A stretch of DNA of 64,000 bases from assembly GCA_023460085.1 (NCBI GenBank), contig JAEWRI010000001.1, positions 127,759 to 191,758 of the forward strand. Direction: 5' to 3'. A program made the position numbers and the translations under genes. Positions 7,111 to 15,614 of the stretch are shown here, one piece after another. The stretch is from Bacillota bacterium (GTDB lineage Bacteria > Bacillota > Clostridia > Christensenellales > SZUA-584). Every line of letters starts with the position of its first letter. Within the stretch, counting starts at the first letter, position 1. Under the pieces are notes generated by a model that saw only the letters and a program-made list of their open reading frames with translations, was not told the DNA's origin and did not search any database.

Positions 7111-8376
7111 TCACTGTTCTATTTGATCCAGCATCCAGTCGACATACAGGCCATATCCTTTGGTGGGGTTGTTGACAAATACGTGCGTCACCGCGCCCAC
7201 AAGCTTGCCGTTCTGCAATATGGGGCTGCCGCTCATGCCCTGTACGATGCCGCCTGTCACTTCCAGCAGCTCCGGGTCGGTGACGCGCAGTACGATGCCC
7301 TTCTGCTCCGGCGAGGCTTGCGGATTGAGCTTGATGATCTCACAGTCGAATTCCTTAACGCCCTCCCCGTCGATGGTGGCGAGTATCGTCGCCGCGCCTA
7401 ATTTCACCTCGTCCCGGCTGGCAACGGGAATGGGGTCGGAGAATTTCGTCATATCGACGTCCTCGTACAGCGGGCCGTAGATGCCGTATTCGCAGTTCTG
7501 CTGGATAAGCCCCATCATGCCGGACGCGCTGGAGAAGTAGCCTTTGATCTCGCCCGGCGCGCCGTTTTCGCCCCGGTGCACCTGAATGACCTCGGAGAAA
7601 TAGATCTCGCCTTCACGTACCGTCAGTATGCTTCCCGTATCGATGTCGCAGATCGCGTGGCCCAGCCCGGCGAACCAGTGATCGTTTCCCGTGCTGATGA
7701 AGGTCAGCGTACCCACGCCCGCGGTGCTGTCGCGCACCCAGATGCCAAGCCGCTTCTTTCCGTCCGAAAAGTCCGTTACGGGATCGATGCTGAGCGTCAT
7801 CTCGCGCCCGGCCCTGTCCACCACGATCTTCAGCGTGCCCGCGGTGTTCTCCACAATCTCCGAGACATGATCCGCGTCATTCACTTCGGTACCGTTGATG
7901 GAGAGTATGACGTCGCCCGGCAGCATGCCCGCCTCGCGCGCCGGGTTGACGACCTCGCCGCCCTCCAGCTGTATGCCCGTGATGCCCACGACGAGCGCGC
8001 CCTTCGTATATAATGTGACGCCGATGCTCTGCCCGCCCGGGATCACCATGACATCGTCGCTGACGTTCACCTTGACCGTTTTGACCGGCACGCCGAATAA
8101 TGACAGCGAAATGGTGGTTTCGCCGCTGTCCACGGACTGTATTGTCAGCTGCCGTTCACCGGTTGCTTCCGCCAGCGTCTGCCCTGCGATACTGACGACA
8201 CCCGTCGATTCCACATCGACCTGCACCGGCAGCCCCAGATCCAGCGTACGCGACGCGCCCTTGCGCAGGTATATCTCGTCCGGCAGGCTCGAAAAGAGCT
8301 GCACCGAAGGCAGCAGATGAATGGCACACAGCAATAAGACAAATAAAAGCCCGAAGGCCTTGACGGCTTTTTTCAA
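7111..8376 (-). CDS. spoIVB: SpoIVB serine peptidase with PDZ domain
   Basis: Forespore-made S55 peptidase secreted into the intermembrane space, where it cleaves SpoIVFA and so triggers pro-sigma-K processing. 421 residues: an N-terminal membrane or signal segment (about 5-25), a PDZ domain (about 120-200, with GMLPGDVILSINGTEV) and the S55 domain with FAGLGHAICD (catalytic His) and GMSGSP (nucleophilic Ser near residue 383). The start is a TTG at 8374-8376 with AAGGGGTG seven bases upstream; no in-frame ATG fits. It lies between recN and spo0A, the conserved order. Confidence 0.96.
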   Translation of the reverse strand: MKKAVKAFGLLFVLLLCAIHLLPSVQLFSSLPDEIYLRKGASRTLDLGLPVQVDVESTGVVSIAGQTLAEATGERQLTIQSVDSGETTISLSLFGVPVKTVKVNVSDDVMVIPGGQSIGVTLYTKGALVVGITGIQLEGGEVVNPAREAGMLPGDVILSINGTEVNDADHVSEIVENTAGTLKIVVDRAGREMTLSIDPVTDFSDGKKRLGIWVRDSTAGVGTLTFISTGNDHWFAGLGHAICDIDTGSILTVREGEIYFSEVIQVHRGENGAPGEIKGYFSSASGMMGLIQQNCEYGIYGPLYEDVDMTKFSDPIPVASRDEVKLGAATILATIDGEGVKEFDCEIIKLNPQASPEQKGIVLRVTDPELLEVTGGIVQGMSGSPILQNGKLVGAVTHVFVNNPTKGYGLYVDWMLDQIEQ

Positions 8377-8702
8377 AAAAACACCCCTTCGACAAACTCT
8401 GATGTTATTGTCGCTAGGGGCGTTCTGATTTATGCGATGTAATTTTTAGGGCGCAATAATGCGCGATTTTTATTTTCTGATAATATCGGCATATCATACG
8501 GGTCGTATCCGCTTATCGTGCAGACGGGTGATTCCCGGCCTGCGTCGATTCGTGCACCGCGATGCCGTTATTCGAAAAGCGCAATAAACGCCCATTCCGT
8601 TTCCGCCGCAACGGTTCCCCACGCGCCCGCAGCAATAAAAATGCCGCTGTACGCATGGCGCACAGGGCCGGAATATCGATGTAATAACCGAATAAAAACA
8701 GC
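8377..8702. other. 326-base gap between recN and spoIVB
   Basis: No plausible coding frame or strong hairpin was seen. Apart from the 0A box and ribosome site at its left end, it has only AT-rich patches around 8430-8490. A sigma-G promoter for spoIVB is expected here from biology, but the nearest matches (GCATA and CAATAAC on the minus strand near 8410-8437) are poorly spaced. Confidence 0.5.
8388..8396 (-). promoter_or_regulatory. perfect Spo0A box overlapping the spoIVB ribosome site
   Basis: Minus-strand TTTGTCGAA is an exact match to the 0A-box consensus. It abuts the AAGGGG ribosome site and lies 12 bases before the TTG start, so bound Spo0A would act as a block on any transcript entering spoIVB rather than as an activator. 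Confidence 0.5.
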
Positions 8703-10388
8703 TTACGTCCCGCAGGAACCCTTGAACAGCGACGCCCTGTCCAGCATCTCCAGCGCGTGCGCCTGTGTGACGGCGGTTTCTCCGCCCGAAAGGCGCGCTA
8801 CCTCCTGCACGCGCTGCTCCCCAAGGAGCCGCGTCAGATGGGTGCGTGTGGAGATTTCGTCGCTTTCCTTGGCGACGAGGAAATGCGCGTCCGCCATGGC
8901 CGCAATCTGCGGCAGGTGCGTCACGCAGACGACCTGACGGCCCAGCGAGATGCGGAACAGCTTTTCCGCCACGACCTGCGCCATGCGCCCGCTGATGCCT
9001 GTGTCGATTTCGTCGAATATCATCGTGGGGATGCCGCCCCGGTCCGCCGCGATGTTCTTCAGCGCCAGCATGATGCGCGAAACCTCGCCTCCCGAGGCCA
9101 CCTTGCGCAGCGGCTTTACAGGCTCGCCGCGGTTTGCCGAAATGAAGAACTCCACGGTATCGATGCCGTTTCTCGAGAAATTGCAGCCTTCCTCGTCCGC
9201 CAGCTCCGCAAAGCTGACCGCGAAGGACGCCGACGCCATGCCGAGGTCTGAAAGCTGCTCCGTCATGCCGCGCTCGAAGACTTCGGCGGCTTCCCGGCGC
9301 AGCGCGGACAGGCGCACGGATTTTTGGTACAGCGCGGCGCGCAGCCGCTTTGCCTTCTCGGAAAGCTCCTTTGCCAGCGCCTCGCTGTCCTGAAGGTCCG
9401 AAAGCTCCTGCGTCACCTTTTGGATGAAAGCGCCCGTCACCACCGGGTCACCGTATTTTCGTGCCAGCGTGTGAATGAGCGCGAGGCGCTCCTCCGTCCG
9501 CTCCAGCTCGCCCGCGTCGAAGGAAAGCGCGTCCTTGTCCTGACGCACGTCGTCCGACAGCGCTTCCAGCGCGTAATACGCCTCGTCGGCGCGCGCCGCG
9601 AACCCTTCGTACTTTTCGTCCACGTCGCCGATGCCCGACAGCTTCGCCGACGCGTCCCGCAGCGCGGCAAGCACGCTGCCCTCGGCGTCGTACAGCAGGC
9701 CGTAGGCCGCTTCCAGCGCCTCCGCCAGACGCTCCACGGCGTTCATGCGCTTGCGCTGCTGCAGCAGCGCCTCTTCCTCGCCCTCGGCGATATTGGCCTG
9801 ACGGATTTCTTCCGCTTGATATTTCAGTATGTCGATGCGCCTTTCGCGTTCCTCTCCCGCCAGCAGCGTTTTCAGACGCGACAGTACGCCGGTGTATTCC
9901 ATGTAGGCGGCGGAAACCTCCGCCTGCGCCTCCGCGATGCGCGGGTCGAAGCCGTCCAGCATCGCCATATGGTTTTTCTCGCTGAGCAGCGACTGGTGCT
10001 CGTGCTGCCCGTGAACGTCCACCAGCCGGTCGCTCACCGCCTTCAGCACCGCCAGCGTCACCAGCGCGCCGTTGACGCGGCAGACGCTCTTGCCTGAAAC
10101 GGTGATTTCGCGCGAAAGCACGAGTTCCTCCTCCGGCTCTATCTCCTGCTCCGAAAGAAGCCCGTCCACGCACCGGGCGTCGGTAAAATACGCCTCCACC
10201 ACGGCTTTCTCCGCGCCCGTGCGGATCATCTCGCGGTCGGCACGCTCGCCCAGCACCAGATTCACCGCATCCACGATGATGGATTTGCCCGCGCCGGTTT
10301 CGCCCGAAAGCACGTTCATGCCGCCCGAAAGCGACACTTCGAGCTCGGTGATCAGTGCGATATTTTTAATCAGCAATCTTGAAAGCAT
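8703..10388 (-). CDS. recN: DNA repair protein RecN
   Basis: SMC-like ATPase recruited early to double-strand breaks. 561 residues, near the family norm. The Walker A motif GETGAGKSII lies near residue 30 and is followed by long coiled-coil arms (about 150-370). The C-terminal ABC half has the signature-like ASGGEVSRIMLALK near 435 and Walker B with MIFDEIDTGISG near 465. It starts 16 bases after argR and shares a transcript with the tlyA-nadK-argR genes upstream. Confidence 0.97.
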   Translation of the reverse strand: MLSRLLIKNIALITELEVSLSGGMNVLSGETGAGKSIIVDAVNLVLGERADREMIRTGAEKAVVEAYFTDARCVDGLLSEQEIEPEEELVLSREITVSGKSVCRVNGALVTLAVLKAVSDRLVDVHGQHEHQSLLSEKNHMAMLDGFDPRIAEAQAEVSAAYMEYTGVLSRLKTLLAGEERERRIDILKYQAEEIRQANIAEGEEEALLQQRKRMNAVERLAEALEAAYGLLYDAEGSVLAALRDASAKLSGIGDVDEKYEGFAARADEAYYALEALSDDVRQDKDALSFDAGELERTEERLALIHTLARKYGDPVVTGAFIQKVTQELSDLQDSEALAKELSEKAKRLRAALYQKSVRLSALRREAAEVFERGMTEQLSDLGMASASFAVSFAELADEEGCNFSRNGIDTVEFFISANRGEPVKPLRKVASGGEVSRIMLALKNIAADRGGIPTMIFDEIDTGISGRMAQVVAEKLFRISLGRQVVCVTHLPQIAAMADAHFLVAKESDEISTRTHLTRLLGEQRVQEVARLSGGETAVTQAHALEMLDRASLFKGSCGT

Positions 10389-10404
10389 AGTGTTTTCCTG
10401 CGCG

Positions 10405-10863
10405 TCAGCGTTTGCTCCGCATCATCCGGCCCAGCTCCTCCACGACCCTCTTCTGCATGCCCTCCTGCCGGACCGCGATGAAGATGGTGTTGTCGCCCGC
10501 CAGCGTACCCGCTACCTCGGACATGTCCATCTCGTCGATGGCCTCCGCGGCGGCGTTGGCGCTGCCTGTCATCGTGCGCACCACCACCAGCGAAGCCGCC
10601 TGCTCCACCGATACCACGGTTTCACGGAATACGCGTTTGAACACGTCGAGCTTGCCCAGCTGGCCTTTGCCCGCCACGGCGTACTTGTAGCTGCCGCTCT
10701 CCCCCTGCACCTTGACGAGCTTTAATTCCTTGATGTCGCGCGAGATGGTGGCCTGCGTCACTTCGAAGCCCATGCTGCCCAGAATTTCGGAGAGCTGCTC
10801 CTGCGTTTCGACGTCGTGGTTCTCGATGATCTCGAGTATGGTGCTCTGTCTTCCCTGTTTCAC
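10405..10863 (-). CDS. argR: arginine repressor ArgR/AhrC
   Basis: 152-residue transcription factor that senses L-arginine. The N-terminal winged helix-turn-helix has the recognition segment ATISRDIKELKLVKV near residue 38. The C-terminal oligomerisation and arginine-binding domain (about 85-150) contains the GTLAGDNTIFIA motif. No arginine gene lies nearby; the position between nadK and recN is the conserved Firmicutes location. Confidence 0.96.
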   Translation of the reverse strand: MKQGRQSTILEIIENHDVETQEQLSEILGSMGFEVTQATISRDIKELKLVKVQGESGSYKYAVAGKGQLGKLDVFKRVFRETVVSVEQAASLVVVRTMTGSANAAAEAIDEMDMSEVAGTLAGDNTIFIAVRQEGMQKRVVEELGRMMRSKR

Positions 10864-10877
10864 TTAGCCCTCCTCTT

Positions 10878-11714
10878 TTACCAATCCCAGCTTAAGAATT
10901 TCGATCTCAGCAGCGGATAAAAATACCCCTCATGGAAGCGAATGAAGCGCGCCTGATGTTCTGAACGGCGGATGTGTATGGTTTCGCCCTGGCACAGCTG
11001 CCGCTGAAACATGCCGTCGCACGAGAGTATGATGTCCGCGTCAAACTCCGGACGAACCACCACGGCGTCGTCCGCCGACACCACCAGCGTGCGCGAATGC
11101 AGCGTGTGCGGCGATACGGGCGTGACGAGCATGCACTCCAGGCACGGCGTCACAATGGGCCCGCCCGCGGAAAGCGAATACGCCGTGGAACCGGTGGGTG
11201 TGGATACGAGCATACCGTCGCACGATACACTGTCCGCCAGCGCGCCGTTGACGGAAAGCGCCACGCGGATGGTGCGCGATATGTCACGCTTCATCACCGC
11301 CGCGTCGTTCAGCGCCTCGGTTTCCAGCACCGCCGTTTCTCCGTGCATCACCGTGCAGCGCAGCATCAGCCGCTGCTCCACCGAATACCGCCCGGCCTCC
11401 AGCTCGTCCAGCGCCAGCGGGATGCCGCCCAGCTCCACCTCTGTCAGAAAGCCCAGCCGCCCGAGGTTGATGCCCAGCATGGGCACGCCATGGCCGCATG
11501 TCTTCGCGGCGGCGCGCAGCAGTGTGCCGTCCCCGCCCAGCACAAACAGGCAGTCGATTGCGGAATAGTCTATCGTATCGCTTTCTCCGCCCGGCATACA
11601 GTCCGCGTCGAAATATACGGAAACACCGCGCGCGCGCAGCATGGCCGCGAGGCCGAGCGCGCCCGCGTATTGAATATCTTTGGTCAGATTGGAGTATATA
11701 CCTACATTACGCAT
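10878..11714 (-). CDS. nadK: NAD kinase
   Basis: Phosphorylates NAD to NADP. The protein has the GGDGT motif (FVLGGDGTLLRAA near residue 60 of the chosen frame), the NE/D-type ALNDAAV motif near 140 and the catalytic-region TGSTAYSLSAGGP near 175. I chose the start at MRNVGIYSN (cat at 11712-11714), where homologues begin. ATG codons at 11720 and 11729 are also in frame. None has a Shine-Dalgarno site, and a good sigma-A promoter ends at 11728, so the message may be nearly leaderless. The stop is 14 bases before argR. Confidence 0.93.
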   Translation of the reverse strand: MRNVGIYSNLTKDIQYAGALGLAAMLRARGVSVYFDADCMPGGESDTIDYSAIDCLFVLGGDGTLLRAAAKTCGHGVPMLGINLGRLGFLTEVELGGIPLALDELEAGRYSVEQRLMLRCTVMHGETAVLETEALNDAAVMKRDISRTIRVALSVNGALADSVSCDGMLVSTPTGSTAYSLSAGGPIVTPCLECMLVTPVSPHTLHSRTLVVSADDAVVVRPEFDADIILSCDGMFQRQLCQGETIHIRRSEHQARFIRFHEGYFYPLLRSKFLSWDW

Positions 11715-11727
11715 GTTCATTGACGCC

Positions 11728-11756
11728 ATTATACTGAATTCTGGATATTTATACAA
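11728..11756 (-). promoter_or_regulatory. sigma-A promoter immediately before nadK
   Basis: Minus-strand TTGTAT (11756-11751) and a perfect TATAAT (11733-11728) are 17 bases apart. Transcription would start near 11721, within a base or so of the ATG at 11720. Confidence 0.55.
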
Positions 11757-11775
11757 CACCAGTCGGGATGTTTTT

Positions 11776-12570
11776 TTACGCCAGTTCAGCGTGCGCTTCC
11801 GCCACCACGCTCAAAACGTCGAGCGTGACGGCACTCTCTTCGCTGGTAAAGTGCGCGAGGTACTCGATGTTGCCCTGCGGCCCTTTGACGGGGCTGAAGG
11901 TAAGCCCGCGCACGGCAAGCCCCATTCCCCGCGCAGCCTCCAGCACGCTTTGAACCACCTCGGCGTGGGTGTCCGCGTCCCGCACGACGCCGTGCTTGCC
12001 CACCTTGCCGCGGCCCGCCTCGAACTGCGGCTTAATCAGCGCGGCAACGGCATAAGGCGGCGCCAGCACCCGAGTCAGCGCGGGCAGTATCAGTTTCAGC
12101 GAAATGAAGGAAACGTCCACGCTGGCAAAGCATGCGGGCCTGACGAACATGGAGGGTTCCATATAGCGCGCGTTGCAGCGCTCCATCACAGTCACGCGGC
12201 TGTCCTGCCGCAGCCGCCACGCCAGCTGCCCGTAGCCCACGTCCACGGAATACACATGGGCCGCGCCGCGTTGCAGCATGCAGTCCGTAAAGCCGCCCGT
12301 GGACGCGCCCACGTCGATGCAGACCTTATCCGCGACATCGATGCCGAAAGCTTGAAACGCTTTTTCGAGCTTCTGTCCGCCGCGGCTGACGAAATCCTCG
12401 CCGCCGCGCACGGAAACCTGCTGCCCCTCGGCTACTGTCGCCGCGGGCTTCGAACAAACCTGCCCGTCCAGCAGCACCGCGCCCGCAATCACCAGCGCGC
12501 GCGCCTTTTCGCGGCTTTCTGAGAGGCCGTTTTCAAACAGGTATACGTCCAGACGCTTCTTCTCAGCCAC
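11776..12570 (-). CDS. tlyA: TlyA family rRNA (cytidine-2'-O)-methyltransferase
   Basis: 264 residues: an N-terminal S4 RNA-binding domain (RLDVYLFENGLSESREKA, about 5-60) and a FtsJ-type methyltransferase domain with the SAM motif DVGASTGGFTDC near residue 85 and KPQFE near 185. It probably methylates ribosomal RNA, as known for TlyA; hemolysin naming is historical. I prefer the GTG at 12568-12570, which has GAGGAAAA upstream and matches the usual MxxKxRLD start, over the ATG at 12585. Its start overlaps the end of the OapA-like gene by eight bases, indicating coupling. Confidence 0.92.
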   Translation of the reverse strand: MAEKKRLDVYLFENGLSESREKARALVIAGAVLLDGQVCSKPAATVAEGQQVSVRGGEDFVSRGGQKLEKAFQAFGIDVADKVCIDVGASTGGFTDCMLQRGAAHVYSVDVGYGQLAWRLRQDSRVTVMERCNARYMEPSMFVRPACFASVDVSFISLKLILPALTRVLAPPYAVAALIKPQFEAGRGKVGKHGVVRDADTHAEVVQSVLEAARGMGLAVRGLTFSPVKGPQGNIEYLAHFTSEESAVTLDVLSVVAEAHAELA

Positions 12571-13138
12571 GGCGCTTTTCCTCACGCATGAAGAACGACG
12601 CCAGATATGCCACGAAGCTCACAATCTCCTTATTCTTGCGGATGCCGACGGTTTTGCCGATGGACTTGCCCGATATGGTCAGCGCCGCGATGACGCTGGA
12701 AATGGCGATGGCCGGAATGAACGCCTCTACCTCGGTAAGCGAGCCCGCCTTGGATGCGCCCTCAATAATTTTTGCGGCGATGGCCGCACCCGCCGCGCCC
12801 GATACGATGCCGCAGATGTCGCCCGCGACGTCCCCGCAGATGTTGGATACGATGTCTGCGTTCTGAAGCAGCCTGAGTGCACTCTTGGCGCGTTTGATTT
12901 TCCGGGAAGCCATCGATATGAAGGGCGTGGAATCGCACGTCGCGAATGCCATGCCGACGAGGTCCGCCACGATGCCCAGCAGCATGATGAACAGCACGAT
13001 GAAGGCTGCCGGAACCAGCGGCAGTGTACCCATCAGCAGCTCCGTAACCACGCTGATACCCGCCGTCAGTATCAGCGAGATGATCAGTATCTTCGCGGGC
13101 CAGTAGCGCACGCTTCGGTTTTTCTTGTTTTTACCCAA
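12563..13138 (-). CDS. oapA: OLE-associated membrane protein, OapA-like
   Basis: 191 residues with about four hydrophobic segments (roughly 15-35, 40-65, 105-130, 140-160). A strongly basic loop, SRKIKRAKSALR, near residue 80 is followed by the glycine-rich NADIVSNICGDVAGDICG region. A gene of this size and topology directly downstream of the large OLE RNA and upstream of tlyA is the known position of OapA, the protein that carries OLE RNA to the membrane. I assign it by this context and the basic loop, not by a sequence search. The start is a TTG (13136-13138) behind GGAGAAGG. Confidence 0.75.
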   Translation of the reverse strand: MGKNKKNRSVRYWPAKILIISLILTAGISVVTELLMGTLPLVPAAFIVLFIMLLGIVADLVGMAFATCDSTPFISMASRKIKRAKSALRLLQNADIVSNICGDVAGDICGIVSGAAGAAIAAKIIEGASKAGSLTEVEAFIPAIAISSVIAALTISGKSIGKTVGIRKNKEIVSFVAYLASFFMREEKRRG

Positions 13139-13154
13139 ATCCTTCTCCGAAATG

Positions 13155-13819
13155 AATGTTTGACATAACGAACGGGCGGCCGCCAGCCGCCCATGTTTTT
13201 TTGCAATAAAAAACAGGTGGTGATACCCTGGATAAACCTTGCAGCTTAGGTCCAGTAGGATTTCCCTTCAGAGATACTTCTCGTCGCCGATGAAGCGGTT
13301 TCCCTTTAAACCCTGAAACGTTCCGTCGCCGGACACGTGACTGGATTGCCGTTTAGACCACACTATAATCTCCAGGATACCTCGAAAACACCGTTCTGGC
13401 ATTTTCTGTACAGTCTAGGAGTTTTCCTCGACAGCACCTTACGGTTTCTAGCCTCTTTTGCCATGCGGGTTTCTCGCGGCGATCATCCCAGGCGCTTGTA
13501 CTTAGCGCACCGGAACGTTGTTCCACAATAACGCCCCGCCCAACTCAAGGCAGGCTACTCTGTACACAGCTTTCGCCGCATCACAGGTTTCACCCCAAGT
13601 AGTAAGCCCACATTTCAGTGTTTACCTGCTTGGGTCTCCACGGAAGCAGGGTCTACGCCCGCATGCCATTGCGGATCGCCCCACAACCTTAACTCCCAGC
13701 ATCAGCTCCCGACTGGGCGTCAGCAGCCAACACCAGAAACTTCATCGATGTGCCCTTAAGCGGATTTTTAGGCCCGCCTTCGAAACCGGGGTACCGACTA
13801 GAATACTGCACCACCGTTT
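13155..13819 (-). ncRNA. ole: OLE RNA (ornate, large, extremophilic)
   Basis: A ~660-base region without credible codons, transcribed from its own promoter and ending in a GC hairpin (GGGCGGC and GCCGCCC at 13172-13192) before the oapA ribosome site. It is dense in paired segments, for example GCAGGG/CCCTGC-type and CCTGCTT/AAGCAGG helices near 13625-13660. Known OLE RNAs are about 600 nt, sit directly upstream of oapA and are embedded in the tlyA-argR-recN-spoIVB-spo0A neighbourhood. All of these hold here. Boundaries are approximate: the 5' end is set from the promoter, the 3' end from the hairpin. Covariance-model scoring has not been done. Confidence 0.8.
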
Positions 13820-13825
13820 GAATCG

Positions 13826-13854
13826 ATTATACCACAAATCCCGTCAACTTACAA
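13826..13854 (-). promoter_or_regulatory. sigma-A promoter of the OLE RNA
   Basis: Minus-strand TTGTAA (13854-13849) and TATAAT (13831-13826) with a 17-base spacer. An overlapping TTGACG sits too close to the -10 to be its partner. It lies between the recA stop and the RNA. Confidence 0.7.
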
Positions 13855-13887
13855 TTCCAAGTACAGTATTATCAATTTATTTACAAT

Positions 13888-14910
13888 TTATTCTTGGTTC
13901 GAAGACACTGCCGCGCGGTTATCCAGCTTGTACTCAGTCAGTATCTTCTTCTCCAGCTCTTCGCAAACCTCTTTGTTGTCCTTCAAAAACTGGCGCGCGT
14001 TGTCCTTGCCCTGCGCGATGCGTGTTTCGCCGTAATAGAACCATGAGCCGGACTTTTTAATCAGCCCGAGATCCGCAGCCAGCGACAGCACGCTGCTCTC
14101 CCGGGAAACGCCTTCGCCGTAATAGAGGTCGAATTCCGCGTTTTTGAACGGCGGCGCGACCTTGTTCTTGGCCACCTTGATGCGCGTACGGTTGCCGACA
14201 ATTTCATCGCCGCTTTTGATGGCTTCGATGCGGCGCACGTCCAGACGCACGGACGCGTAGAACTTCAGCGCGCGTCCGCCCGGCGTGGTCTCCGGGTTGC
14301 CGAACATCACGCCCACCTTTTCACGCAGCTGGTTGATGAACACCGCGATGGTGTTGGATTTGCTGACGATACCCGCCAGCTTTCGGAGCGCCTGAGACAT
14401 CAGCCGCGCCTGCAGGCCCACATGCGACGCGCCCATCTCGCCGTCGATTTCGGCCTTGGGCACCAGCGCCGCCACAGAGTCGATGATGATGATGTCGATA
14501 GCGCCGCTGCGCACCAGCGCCTCGGTAATCTCCAGCGCCTGCTCACCCGTGTCGGGCTGGGATACGTAGAGGTTGTCGGTATCGACGCCCAGCTTCTTCG
14601 CGTAGGCCGGATCGAGCGCGTGCTCCGCGTCCACAAACGCCGCCGCGCCGCCCAGCTTCTGCGCCTCCGCCGCCATGTGCAGCGCCATCGTGGTCTTGCC
14701 GGAGGACTCCGGCCCGTATATTTCAATGATGCGTCCGCGCGGCACACCGCCCACGCCGAGCGCGATATCCAGCTCCAGACAGCCTGAAGGAATCACCGAT
14801 ACGGGCACGCTCGCCGCATCGCCCAGCTTCATGATGCTTCCCTTGCCAAACTGCTTCTCAATCTGTGTAAGCGCCATCTCCAGCGCTTTCTGCTTCTCCG
14901 CCGTCGCCAT
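13888..14910 (-). CDS. recA: recombinase A
   Basis: Central strand-exchange and SOS co-protease ATPase. 340 residues with Walker A GPESSGKTT near residue 66, the Walker B region IIIIDSVAALVPKAE near 140-154, and the DNA-binding loops including the FINQLREKVGVMFGNPETTPGG stretch near 193-214. Length and all core motifs are normal. The start follows GAGGGGTAAT. No clear LexA box was seen in the 146 bases upstream. It ends 34 bases before the OLE promoter. Confidence 0.98.
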   Translation of the reverse strand: MATAEKQKALEMALTQIEKQFGKGSIMKLGDAASVPVSVIPSGCLELDIALGVGGVPRGRIIEIYGPESSGKTTMALHMAAEAQKLGGAAAFVDAEHALDPAYAKKLGVDTDNLYVSQPDTGEQALEITEALVRSGAIDIIIIDSVAALVPKAEIDGEMGASHVGLQARLMSQALRKLAGIVSKSNTIAVFINQLREKVGVMFGNPETTPGGRALKFYASVRLDVRRIEAIKSGDEIVGNRTRIKVAKNKVAPPFKNAEFDLYYGEGVSRESSVLSLAADLGLIKKSGSWFYYGETRIAQGKDNARQFLKDNKEVCEELEKKILTEYKLDNRAAVSSNQE

Positions 14911-15056
14911 ATTACCCCTCCACGCTCGCGGTCAAACTCCGTTTGTCCGCGGTTTATTTTTAGTCCTGCTGGGATTTGCCTTTAAGCCATTTGCAGGCAA
15001 TCCACATCATCTGAGCTTCGTTTATATGCTATCACGCGCGCTGTCCGAAAAAACGC

Positions 15057-15614
15057 TCAGAGCATTTCCTTCAGCACGGCGCGGTTCTTGATGAAATAGC
15101 CCGCGCACGAGATAACCGACAGCGCCGCCGCCGCGATCATCAGCACATCGCCGGAGACGACGAGCACCGTTTCCAGCCCTATCATCGCGAACACGCCCTC
15201 GCGCAGCAGCACGAATATCACCGCAACGATCTGCACCACGGTCTTGGCCTTGCCCCAGCTGTCCGCGGCCAGCACCTTGCCCTCCGCCGCCGCCACCATG
15301 CGCAGCGCGGAAACGATGAACTCGCGCGCGATCATGATGATAACGAGGATTTCGTGCACCCAGCCTATCGCGGTGAACATGATGAGCGCGCTGCATACCA
15401 GCAGCTTGTCCGCCATGGGGTCGATGAGCTTGCCGAAGTTGGTGACGATGCCGCGCTTGCGCGCGATGGCGCCGTCGAACAGATCCGTCAGCGACGCCCC
15501 CAGAAACACCAGCGCCGCCCAATAATTCCACCACGGCATTTTGATATAGAAAAAGGCGATAAACACAGGCACGAGTAAGATGCGCAGCAGCGTAAGCTTG
15601 TTTGGCAGATTCAT
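15057..15614 (-). CDS. pgsA: CDP-diacylglycerol-glycerol-3-phosphate phosphatidyltransferase
   Basis: Makes phosphatidylglycerol phosphate from CDP-diacylglycerol and glycerol 3-phosphate in the membrane. 185 residues, four to six hydrophobic segments. The CDP-alcohol phosphotransferase signature DLFDGAIARKRG...FGKLIDPMADK lies at about residues 43-70. It overlaps the rimO stop by four bases and lies just upstream of recA, a common Firmicutes order. Confidence 0.95.
   Translation of the reverse strand: MNLPNKLTLLRILLVPVFIAFFYIKMPWWNYWAALVFLGASLTDLFDGAIARKRGIVTNFGKLIDPMADKLLVCSALIMFTAIGWVHEILVIIMIAREFIVSALRMVAAAEGKVLAADSWGKAKTVVQIVAVIFVLLREGVFAMIGLETVLVVSGDVLMIAAAALSVISCAGYFIKNRAVLKEML

Noticed and set aside
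8400..8702. Riboswitch or small RNA between recN and spoIVB
   Set aside because: No stable hairpins, promoter or terminator were evident by eye.
13518..14060. Plus-strand open frame over the OLE region and the recA 3' end
   Set aside because: Overlaps recA and a structured RNA region; no ribosome site and no recognisable protein features.
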